Below are positions 1 to 11,955 of a DNA stretch of 64,000 nt, piece after piece. Positions within the stretch are counted from its first letter, which is position 1, and every line of letters starts with the position of its first letter. The notes beneath the pieces were generated by a model. The model made no database searches, had not been told where the DNA came from, and was given only the letters and a program-made list of their open reading frames with translations. A program made the translations under genes and the position numbers. Source of the stretch: Stramonita haemastoma (taxonomy: Eukaryota; Mollusca; Gastropoda; Neogastropoda; Muricidae); assembly GCA_030674155.1 (NCBI GenBank), contig CM060323.1, positions 2,979,197 to 3,043,196 of the forward strand, read 5' to 3'.

Positions 1-1674
1 CAGAGACCAGACGAACACAGACAAACACAGACAACAGACAGACAACAGACAAGAAGGACGAAAAAAAAAAACAAAAAACAAAAGATATAGTGAAGGGGAC
101 CAAACATTAGTAGGGGGGGCCTCCCGTGGAGCTCACGACGCTTGCCACCTGTACTGCCAAGCCCAACCTCACTCAGTCAGCAAAAGCTATTGATTTCTGA
201 GACGAGAATGTGATCGCAACCACCACCGTTTCGTAAGACAATCAAAAACGCTGACCTCAACAACAACAACAACAACAACAACCATTCAACCCCCCCAGAA
301 GCTGGCTGTGCATATATATGTATAAAAAAGACAACACAGATTTCACCGGCCGCCGTAGCAGCAGCAGCAGCAGCGTCGCATAGTAAGAGAGGGTCGGGTG
401 TACAAAACAAAACCTTGCATTGCTCGCAGACCCACTTGGGATAGCTCGCTCGGCACGCGTGCACCACGGGCACTTGCTGAAACCTAGGCTAGCTAGGCCA
501 GTGGAAAGAAGCAAGCCTAGCATCATCTCACCCTGTACTGCCTGCATGGCTTTCTGGGGTCGGCCCGACGTGTGTGTGCCCAAGATGAATAAAATCATGA
601 AAATGGGGATAGCCGGATTCTGGGGTTGTTATTTTTTTACAAATATAACTTTTAAGGAGATATGAGTAGAAAAAACACTTTGTAGGCGTACACTTTTTAA
701 AACAACACATGCATTTCTCCGCAAATATCCGTATTCTACACAATGCATCAATGCTACTCCCTAACTTGGGTTCCACACTTGCTTGTCTCCCTTTGTCTAA
801 GACAATGTCTACTTTAATGTCCTTTCCATCTAAAGAGGGTTGGTCACCTCCACCCCCCCCCCCCCCCCCCCCCCAACACAAAAAACACACAACACCCAAA
901 AAAACAAATACACAAACTCGAAAACTACAACTGAATTATAAAAACTAGTCATGGATATCAAAAACAGTTACTGGATGACGAATGATTTCACCCAAACAGG
1001 AAATGGGCAGGAATCGAAACTTAGGTTGAGAAGGGTAGGCAGGAAACAAAGCTACGTTTAATTTGATAAAGTATAAAAATCCACACACACACACACACAC
1101 ACACAACCCCCCCCCCCCCCCCCCCCACACCCCCCACCCCTTCCCCCCCAAAAACAATAAACTAATTTTTTTAAAAAACCACACAACACCAAACAACCAA
1201 CAAAAAAAAAACAAAACAACCCCCAACCACCACCACCACAACCCCCCCCCCCCCCCACCCCCCCCCCCCACCACACACACACCAACACCCAGGCCTAAGA
1301 ATTTTCATTCATAATTTCATAAATTTCTAACATGTATCTTCCCCCCCTTACTGTTACATCCCAACCAAGCTTGCCAGTTTTTCGTCTACACGTGCCTTTT
1401 TATATAATATATAACCCTGTACCCTTTTCAACAAACAAACAAAAGGGTTTTTTTGAAGCAGGGGAATTTTTTTTTTTTCCCCCTTTAAAAAAAAAAAAAA
1501 AAATTCCTCCCCTCCTCCCCCCTGAAAAGCCTCTCACCCCCGCCATAAGCGGAAAAGCCAAGTGGATGGGTGGATGAAACCCTTTTTTCTGAAGTTTTCC
1601 ACCGCCACTAATCAATAGCTGGGGGGGAGGGGGGAGGGGGGAACACTCTGGGAGAAAAGAGAGAGAAAGGGGGA
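1..1674. other. SSBP intron 3, left part: low-complexity sequence, no exon seen
   Basis: The segment contains poly-C runs (about 852-874, 1105-1126, 1240-1270), a CA tract at 1081-1104 and an A/C-only tract over about 1081-1290, then A- and T-rich stretches up to the gap. I see no SSBP exon and no other gene. Short ORFs here are made of Pro, Gly, Thr and His repeats. Confidence 0.6.
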
Positions 1675-1774
1675 NNNNNNNNNNNNNNNNNNNNNNNNNN
1701 NNNNNNNNNNNNNNNNNNNNNNNNNNNNNNNNNNNNNNNNNNNNNNNNNNNNNNNNNNNNNNNNNNNNNNNNNN
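1675..1774. other. Assembly gap of 100 N
   Basis: Exactly 100 undetermined bases. A round length is the usual convention for a scaffold gap of unknown size. It is flanked by a GA/G-rich tract on the left and a CA/CCACA tract on the right, so it probably collapsed at simple repeats. Confidence 0.98.
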
Positions 1775-1826
1775 ACACACACACACACACCCACACCACA
1801 CCACACCACACCACACCACACCACAC

Positions 1827-1855
<29 letters not shown>
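1775..1855. repeat. (AC)n with ACACC variant core
   Basis: CA dinucleotides surround about eight units of a CACAC-type pentamer at about 1790-1829. It starts at the edge of the N gap. Confidence 0.9.
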
Positions 1856-1857
<2 letters not shown>

Positions 1858-2031
1858 TGCCACAGAAGAGCACAAGAAGAAAAGAATACCACTCCTCTCC
1901 CTCCCCCCCCCCTTCCATGCTGAACATTGTAGGCTGCAGTTCTAGCAACAGATCAATACTGATGCCACAAACCAAAGTTATGTAAGTCCCAACTGCCATG
2001 TTGAGCTGTACATTGAACCTTGTAAATGTAG

Positions 2032-2033
2032 GC

Positions 2034-2103
<70 letters not shown>

Positions 2104-2179
2104 GTGAGTGTGTGAAAAGTCAAACTTTTATTTTCAGTTGGTACATTGAATGAAGCAGCGCAATTGCTTTTTGTTTTAC

Positions 2180-2232
<53 letters not shown>
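2032..2232. repeat. Two (GT)n arrays in SSBP intron 3
   Basis: GT tracts at about 2036-2102 and 2182-2229 are separated by about 80 bp of ordinary sequence. Single-base breaks such as GGTG and GTTG interrupt the phase. Confidence 0.9.
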
Positions 2233-2237
<5 letters not shown>

Positions 2238-2436
2238 GTGCGTGCGTGTATGTGTATCTGTCTGTCTGTTATATCTGTATGTCTCTGTGTCTGAGCATGG
2301 AAAACAAAAACACACACTCCTGTATCAATGCAAGTATTCATGATTATGTCTGCAAAAATGAACAAGCATAGCATGACACAAGTGCATCAATGAACAAAAA
2401 AATCTTACTAAAGAAAAAACCAAAACAACAACTTAC

Positions 2437-2498
2437 CACCACCATGAATGGAGAAACCCAGGAGGCTCTCCTAACGTGATGTTCTTTTCCCATCGGAT
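2437..2498 (-). CDS. SSBP3: SSBP coding exon 3
   Basis: Twenty codons plus two bases read [20 protein letters not shown], with TG left over for a Cys codon. The acceptor is CTCTGCAG and the donor GTAAGT (complement of 2431-2436). The residues are characteristic of the LUFS region, and the leftover phase agrees with the family continuing CVFWDLY. Confidence 0.93.
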
Positions 2499-4360
2499 CT
2501 GCAGAGAAGGCATCTACGTTGGAAAAGTAGTTTAATCAACCAGGAAACATCACATCTGCTCACACAGCCTCATACCAAGTCATTGCCACACTTTCGACGG
2601 GACGGGAGGGGGGGGGGGGGGGGGGGCATAACTGAAACTTGCCAGGTGAAGAATCCAAAATGTTGCACTTTTATTCCAAGTTCTGGGGCTTCGATGTAAG
2701 ATCCTGTGGCCTTTTTCACTCAAAACATTAAGTACTGCTAGACTAAAGAAACATTAGCATCGTCATTCATTTCATTTCAGATCCAAAGTTATTGCTATCT
2801 AAATTTTCAATCATATTTGTTCAGGACATGCCCTTGGTATTTCTGGTAGAGAGTAGATCTAAACTCATTGCTCTCTAAATTTTCAATCCATTTGTTCAGG
2901 ACAACCTAGCATTTCTGGTACAGAGTAGATCTAAATCACTGCTGTAATATGGTTTTCAATCCATTTGTTCAGGACAGCCTAGCATTTCTGATAGAGAGTT
3001 AGATCTAAAGTCATTGCTTTCTAATTTTCAAGCCCATTTGTTCAAAACAAGCCCTAGGCATTTCTGATAGAGAGTAGATCTAAAGTCATTGCTTTCTAAT
3101 TTTCAAGCCCATTTGTTCAAAACAAGCCCATGGCATTTCTGATAGAGTAGATCTAAAGTCATTGCTTTCTAATTTCAAGCCCTAGGCATTTCTGGTAGAG
3201 AGTTGATCTAAAGTCATTGCTTTCTAATTTTCAAGCCCATTTGTTCAAAATAAGCTCTTGGGGTTTCTGGTAGCCAGTAGATCTTAATCATTGCTGCTTT
3301 AACATTTTCAAGCTTTTCAATTTCTGTTTAAAATGAGCCATTCATTACTATGGAAGAGGTAAACAAAACTTTTGAGTATACCAAGCAAAAAGCCTAGTGT
3401 TTTCAGCAAATAGATTATTAATTTTAGATCTAGAGCATGGTTTGAAATTCGTTTGTTTAGATCTATGTCTCCCAAAAATCAATTCAACATTTTAAATCGA
3501 TCTAAACTACCTTCTACTCTGTTCCTGTTTTATAGGTCTTCACAACATCTTTTTTCTTTCTCTCTGTAACTATTACCAAGATCCATACCGTGCTGCTCTA
3601 TAACTTCTTAAGTCACAAAATTACGAAATTTTGATCCCGACATTGACGTCGTCGGCATTGACGTCTCCTTCGTTTTAAAAAAAAAAAAATCAAGCTCAGT
3701 TGTTTAGGACGGGCCTTAAACTATTGTGGTTGAAAGAAAACAGACATTCTGAAAATAAGCTTACCAAGCAACAAGGCTACAGGCCTTGAGCATGTTCACC
3801 AAATGAATCGAAAATTTTAGATCTACATCTAGAGCATGCCTGACCATGGCTTTTCATTTATCTGGAGCTAGTCTGCAGAATCGATTTCAGATTTTAAATA
3901 AGTACCATAGCATATCGATCTGAACTACTTTCTGCTATGTCCCTCACTAAAATCTCTTCTTATTTTTTTATCTCTCCTGACACCATCGCCAAGATCCATA
4001 CCTTGCTTATCTATATGATCACAATGTCCAGACATCGACGTCTGCTTCCTTGGAAATAAGTGTATTGCAGTTACGTCCCCTCCTTACTATTTTTTTTTTT
4101 TTCTCCATTTCAACGGACAAGGAAGGAAAAGTAACAAGAAGAAAAAAAAAAGCGTATGGTATTCTCGAGTTCAGCATATGCCACAGTGATGAGTTTTGAC
4201 AAGGATTTTGGTACAAGGCTGTATACAACCATACACAACAATACATCTCATGACTTTTTTTTTTAATTCCACACATTCTTTAGTCAAAAACGATGTATTT
4301 TCAATGGCTGACATTGACAACACCATCCATTCCAATCCAACAGTATTTTAGGGCTGAGAG

Positions 4361-4405
<45 letters not shown>

Positions 4406-7400
4406 AACTATCATGATTGACAAAACATTTTTAAGGAGGTGGGGGATAGGTTCTCAATTTGTCTTTTGTCTAGATCTAGTTCTCAATGTTTTGAGTATTT
4501 TTCTCTTTTTCCGGAGGAAGAAGAGGGGTGGAGGATTGAGGGGAAGTAATGCATACTATTTCAAGTATTTGTGACATCCCTGTACAAAAATGGCCAACCT
4601 TCTACTTTAATGGACAACAACCGTGTGCAATAGAACTGTGTACGTCCTCAACAATAACAGTTAACAAAAACAAAAATCATGCAATGCAAGCAAATGTAGT
4701 CAAGTGTCATTCACACACAATATACACAAAATGTGTATGCGCACGCGCGCGCACACACACACAACACACACACTGAAAAGAAAAATGGGACATGGATGGC
4801 CTGGTTGGTTAGAGCGTTGTGCATTGCTCTCATGATCTGCTGACCCAAGTTCGAATCTCATTCAAGGGTTATTTCCAAGTGAATCTCATTCAAGAGGTTA
4901 TTTTCCTCTAGGGTTAACATCAGTGCCGATTTTACTCCCCACCCCCACCCCCTCCAAAAGTCCTTCAGATGAGACTATAAACCTCAGACTCAGTCCCGTG
5001 TGCAAACACACGCAGAACATCTTGCACACATCGTTAAAACCTGTTCAGCATTTTGGAAGAGTAGGCTCTTGTATGCCTCAGGCAAGTCGGTTACAGAAAA
5101 GCTCGAATAGCTAGTACATAATAAGGAGATTTATTTTGGGGTGGACTGTTTTTGCCCACCATTAAGGAGTACATTCCATCTTAAGGAAAGATATCTTTAA
5201 CATGACATCAGTGTGCATGCACTTGTTTTTTCATATATTTTTTTTAATCTGTTCTAACCTCTTATTGACAAATACTGGCCTGCTCTTCCAAAAGGCGGAC
5301 TGAGTTTTAATCAACAAGTGTGCAAGACGTTCTGTAGCCAGGCATAAATTGCACCAGAACCTCGGTTTATAACTCATCTGAAGTATTTTGGGGGGTGGAG
5401 TCAGCACTGGTGCCTTGGAGTTGGATGAGAACCTTGGGATGGTGACTCGAACCCAGAGCATCAGATCGAGCGCTTAACGCTATAACCCTAAGCTACCACC
5501 CCTCATAATGAGGAGCTGAAATGCATGACATCATTTCTGAGAAGAAGAAAAAAAAAAAAGCCTATGATGAAAATGAAGCAAAAGAACACAGTTTACATAA
5601 AAGGTTCATGACATGGGAAACAGCAGAATAAACAGCTCCAGCATAATTTATCAACAGAAAGGCCAAAAATAACCCTGTTCACCAACCCCTGTTACTGTAT
5701 ACTGTGAGAGGGCATTAAACTCTGCTGAGATTGAGAAGCAGACGAGCTCTACTCTATCATTTTAAGCTTTGATTAAAAAAAGGAGAAAAGAAAATATGGT
5801 GTGTGTGTAAATCAATCTATGGGATGGGTAGACAAAATCAATATATACAGTAAAGGCTAAAAACGAGAGAATACAAAATGTGTATAAGGCTTTAGTAGAC
5901 TGATACACAGTACGAGCATACCCCAAAATGTGGAATGGTCTAACCATCTAGGTACAATGGTTGTTACAATAAACTGTCAGTTGAAAGGTGGGGGGCTGTC
6001 TTCACTGAGTGCAATTTCCTGGGCTCTGGTCAGCTCAAGCTCACAACTGAGCAAGGTAAGGATTCAATGGGAATAAGAGTTCTAACCAAATAGCTGAGAA
6101 GGATCCACTATAATGCATCATGCAAATCTGAAAGTGTTGAAAACAGCACTGTAAAATTCTACCAATCATATCGTGTGATATAAACAATGGCAGAGTGTGA
6201 CAGCCCACCAGTTTAATCTTCAAAACTTCAAGACAATAACGAGAAAGGTTCAGTGAAACCAGACTCCAAATTCACAGATGGTTTAAACATTGGAACCATG
6301 GGAGAAGCATGCAGGGGAATTTCATAGAAGAGCGAAACTGGGGTCAGTTTCACGCTCCGCGAAACGTTCTACTGGCTATGGTTGGAGAGGTGGGGGAACT
6401 GGCTGTAATCTTTCAGTTAAAAGGGAAGGTCACTAAAGGAGTGCCAGAACTTTGTGCCAAAGAAAAGGAAGACCTGGGGCAGGAGATGAGCAACGTTCTC
6501 CTCTACCTGGCTGACCTGGCCAACACCTGTCAAGTAGACCTGCCCACAGCAGTGCTGGCCAAGATAGAGCACTATGCACAGAAGGGGGACGGGATAACCT
6601 AGTGGTCAGAACATTGCGCTGGCTATTTGACAACCCGGGTTTGATTCCCGTCAAGGAGATTTTTCCTCTGGAGATAACATCAGTGCTGACTCCACTCTCC
6701 CCAAAAGTCTTTCGCATGAGACTAAAAACCGAGACCCTGTGTGCAAACACACGCAGAACATCTTGCGTACATGTTAAATCCTGTGCTGCTTTTCGTAAGA
6801 GTAGGCCATGTATGCCAGTGGGAACAAATGACAAGATTTATAAAACTGCATACACACGGGGACTGGATGTAAAAAAGCATATGATTGCTTATTCCATTAT
6901 CCTCAATATAAAAGAATAAATAAATGAAAAAAAAAATTTTCATAAATAAAAATAAGAAGTACCCCAAACCGAGGAGCCATTTATGCTGTAGCAGTGTACC
7001 ATTCGCCTTAGTAAAGCTAGTTCATAGTGGGGGTGAAAAATGGAAAGGTGTGGAACGATTTTTAGGTACACGTGGATAATTTCAGTTGTTATTAACTTAC
7101 TTAGTAAACAAATGTTTAGAATTAGATGTAAAAAAAAAAAATTTTTTATTAATTGAAGGTGTCCCTCAAGTTACCTGACCAACACAGCAGATGTCTGAAT
7201 GTCTCTAGTGTGATTAATTAACGTTGTGGTAACATGAAAGATCCAGATCTGTAGAGCATGTGTCCTGAGCACCCTCCTGTATGGCAGTGAGTCCTGGACT
7301 TTGCATGTCCGACAAGAGCAAAAGTTCAATGCTTTACACATGCGTTGCCTCTGAGTCTGACGCACCCTATCACCTGGCAGGACAAGGTCCTAGACACTGC

Positions 7401-10400
7401 TGTCCTGGAAAGAGCTGGATGCACCAGCATGTACACGCTGCTGAAACAGAGACATATGCGCTGGCTTGGCCATGTTGTGCGCATGGACGATGGACGGATC
7501 CCTAAAAACCTCCTCTATGGAGAACTTGTGCAGGGAAAACATCCCACAGGCAGACCACACCTGCAATTCAAAGACGTGTACAAGATGGACTTATAAACCC
7601 TGAACATCGACCAGAATAACTGAGAAGCAACAGCCCTCGAACGGTCAGCCTGGAGACAAACTGTGCAGAAAGGTCTCTTCAAGTTCAAAGAGACACTTGC
7701 TCAGCAGCACGAGGCAAGGAGAATGAGAAGAAAGGCTGCAGCCCAGGCAGACAGACCAGCGTCAGACTTCTCTGTGCCCTCTGCCACCTAGACTAGAGCG
7801 CAACTCCATAGTCTTATGAGACTGAAGGCTGCCAATAAAATAACATGAACAAATTTTAATTCCTTGGTTCTACTATCTGTGGAAGGACGGTGGCAGGATG
7901 GTTAAGACGTTCGCCTGCCAATATGTAAATTGTGAGTTTCTGGGTTCGTATCCAGCCTCGCCCTTTCTTCCCAGTTTGATGAAAAAATCGAACTGAATGT
8001 CAAAGTCATTCGGATGAGACTCGAAACCAGGCCCCATGTGCAAATGCACGCAGAACATCTTGCGCACACGTTAAAACCCCGTTCCACCTTTCGGAAGAGT
8101 AGGCCATCGTGTGCCGGTAGGAGCGGATGACAAAATGATAACAAACCAGCATGCACACAGGTGTCGTGTTTAGACACCATCCCTGAGGAAAAGTCGGGGA
8201 GTTGGAGTCCCAGAGCGGCTCGGGGCTGTAGGTATATGGCAACATTCTGGTGGCTCCTGCGACGGTACTGGAACCATTCGTATCGGTCAATGCCCTTCCA
8301 ATGGATCATTCCAGTGCTGTGGAGAGGGGGGGTCTGCTGCATGGGTAACAGCTTGCCCTCCATACATACTTGCCCAGGCTTTGCGCTCTAAAGACTAGAG
8401 CGCAACTCCATAGTCTTCCGAGACTGATGAGTGCCTACTACTACTACTACTACTACTACTATCTGTGGGGACAGATCAAAGAAAGATTTTTTTAAAAACA
8501 AAAAAAAAAAACCCACAAATGATTTTAAGAATGGTTCTAACATCTTTAACTGTGGCAAAGTTCACACCGGTCTGTAAAGATGGAAACATCAGTCCGAGGA
8601 CAGAACTGAAAAAAAACTGTCTGAATGCACTGGTTCATTCCATTCCCCTGTATGCACATGAAACTTGGACTTATGCAATGCAACATAAAAGTGCAGCTCA
8701 ATTGCATTACAATTTTCTGCCATTGACCATGTCATGAATGAGGAAGTGTGCAACATCATCACACAAGCCACAGACCACAAAGAAGACCTCAACATCATAG
8801 TCAAGAAAAGAAAAGTGAAGTCTTCAAGTGGCACTCATGACGCAAGACCCGTCCGCCTTTTAAAGACCACCTCACAGGGCTCCATCCAACGAGCAAGGAG
8901 ATGAGGCAGACACTGAGACAGAGAAGGAAATTGATGTACAACACCACTGAATGGACCTGGAAAAACTTCTTTCTTTTTTTTAAACTGAAAAACTTTTAAG
9001 CTCTGTAGGGACCCAAGGATAGGCTTACAACTGCCACCAATATAGAGAGCTAGAGTATTTGTCAATGCACCTCCCCCCCAAAAAAAATTACCAATGACCA
9101 CAAGGCTTAAGAACTAGAGTCGTGTGTAGTAGACTTAGTATTTATTGAATATGAAAGAGAGCAGCAGAACACAGAGCTGTCTTGAAAGCTAAAACCTAGA
9201 TGGAAATTTGCATCATCACCATTACCATCCTTATATTATATAATATCAAGTATTATGCAATAGGCAAAGAAAAAGGTCTAGGGTAGTAACAGCCAAGTGC
9301 CCTTTCATCTAATGGTTACAAGAAGTTGTTGGGTGGGGGGGGGGGGTTGGGTTTTTTTTTTTTGGGTTGTTTTTGGGGGGAAGGGGTGTTAACTGTTATT
9401 GTTGTTGTTGTTGTTGTTTTGGGGGGTTGTTTTTTCTTTGGGGGCTTGGGGTTTTTTTTGTTTTTTGTTGTTGTTGTTGGGGGGGGGGGGGGGGGGGCTG
9501 TTCCTTGGCTAGAGCTCCAGGGTTCACCAAAGGTGAGGTTTTTGCATATAATATAATACTTAATTTTATATATATATTAGTGACTGTTTTTGCCCATCAG
9601 TAAGGTAGTCACATCTGATTTCAAGGATGATGCGTAAACACAACACCAGTGTGCATGCAAAATAAAATCATTCCAAAAAAAAAAAAAAGGATGTTGTGAT
9701 ACTTTGCTGCTGACTAACTTATTTCCTCTTGTGTTTAATCTCTAGATTTGATTTTATTAAAAAAAATGAAATAAAATAAAATAAAATATCTCTAGATTTT
9801 ACATTTGTATGTGCTTGCATTTTCTTTCTAAAATAAAAATGTTCTGGGGAGAAACATTGACAGGGGCGAGGCTTAATCTAACCCCACCACCTCACCGTCT
9901 ACTTGTTGGCAGGAAAATGTCTTCAACATCCTGCCACCCTTCTTCTTAATGCTTTTAGAATAATGTCTACTTCACTGAAAAAAAAACATTTGTTACTGGT
10001 TCAGTGGTTATGGTTACAGTAACAAGAAAAGGCTAAGAGTAAGACAGAAGGATTTTTATATTTTATTATCCTTAATAATAAGAAAGGCCATAAACGTTTC
10101 GTATTAAAAGCTTTCTGTTTTACTCCTGCCCACATACGATAATACAGATTGTATACAACAAACATTACTCATTAGTAACAAATAGTTGCCATGCAAAAAA
10201 AAAACTATCATCTTTATTTCTGAACAAAAACAATTCAGTCTATTCATGATTAGCAGTAGTATGTATTGTACCAATCCAGTGACTGGCCTCAGAAAATGGA
10301 AAACTGTCTTTTCTTACAGAACAAAATCTGCAGTCATACCACTGCACATAAATACTCGATGTTTCAGTGTGTTAAATCATTTACTCAATCTCTGAAAAGT

Positions 10401-10836
10401 ATGTGGGGAGTTTAATTAATAGTCCTCAAAGTTTTGAACTATCAGTATTACATCTACATATCAATATGATATTATCTTCAAAACTAAGATGAAAGCCACA
10501 GAATCATTTTTTATAAGAAATAAATGGAATAATTTGAAGAGCTCTGTAAAAATCCTAACTCTACAATCTGAACAATACAATTGTAAACGCAAAAAGGGAG
10601 ACTAAACGCTACCTCCACCTTACACTACTGATAAAACTTTAGAGAAAATATGTTTCCATCTTCAAAAGCAACATATCTTGACAACTGCAGCACACATGTA
10701 CCAACCAAGGATAGCAACAGAAATGCCACTAAAAAGCAACTAAAAAAAAAAGTTGTGATATATACGCAAAAAAAAGTCTGGAATCACATAAAAACTCTCA
10801 AGTATTTGCCTGTTGTGTAAGAAATTATCTTGCTCA

Positions 10837-10888
<52 letters not shown>

Positions 10889-11484
10889 CACACACAGAGA
10901 ACATCTTGCACACATGTTAAAACCCGTTCCATTTTCAGAAGAGTAGGCTATTGTGTGCGAGTGGGAACAGATTACAAGATTTACAAACTGCATACACACA
11001 GGGACAGGATGTAAAAATCCACAGGAGTGCTTCCTCCATCATCATCTAAATAAAAGAATGAAATAAAAAAATAAATAAAAAATAAAAAAGAACATCACAT
11101 ACATTGGTGCTCCCCATGACATGAGTTGGTTTGCACCTGACCCACTTTTCCACCAGGACTAGGAGCCATTTTCAGCAGGTGGGGGTCAGGGCGTTCATTT
11201 AAAAATTAAGGCAACAACTAGGATTTAAAATTTATCATTTAAAAATAGCCATCCGTCTACCTTGTACTGTAGTATAAAGGCATAGTTTTGCTCTTTTTTT
11301 ATTTAAAATTTTCTGCATTAAAAAAAACAAACCCACCCAAACCCTCATTAGAACTTCCTATTACTTTATTAGGTGGAAAATTTGTCAGCTTCTCATTTTG
11401 TCCCTTTCTGCGGTCTATTCATTTCACTTAATAATTTTTCACCACATATACTATAAATATATACCACACACACATGCACACACG

Positions 11485-11527
<43 letters not shown>

Positions 11528-11767
11528 ACACACACACATATTTACAAAACTGCATACACACGGACCGATGAAAAAACACATGATTGCTATTCTTTATCCT
11601 CGATATAAAGAATAATAAATAAATAAAAACACACACCACGCACACACACACACCCCGCACACACCGCACGCGCACACTACACACAAACACCACACACCAC
11701 AACACACACGATAAGACACACTCACACTCACCACTCACAACACCACTCACACACATCACTCAACACA

Positions 11768-11813
<46 letters not shown>

Positions 11814-11885
11814 CACATCACACACACACACATGCACACACACACACACATGCAACAGCACACACACATCACACACACACACAGT

Positions 11886-11955
<70 letters not shown>

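Noticed and set aside
6585..6660. tRNA gene at the SINE A head
   Set aside because: Same reason: only the promoter-like half is tRNA-like and the same head recurs many times with the SINE body.
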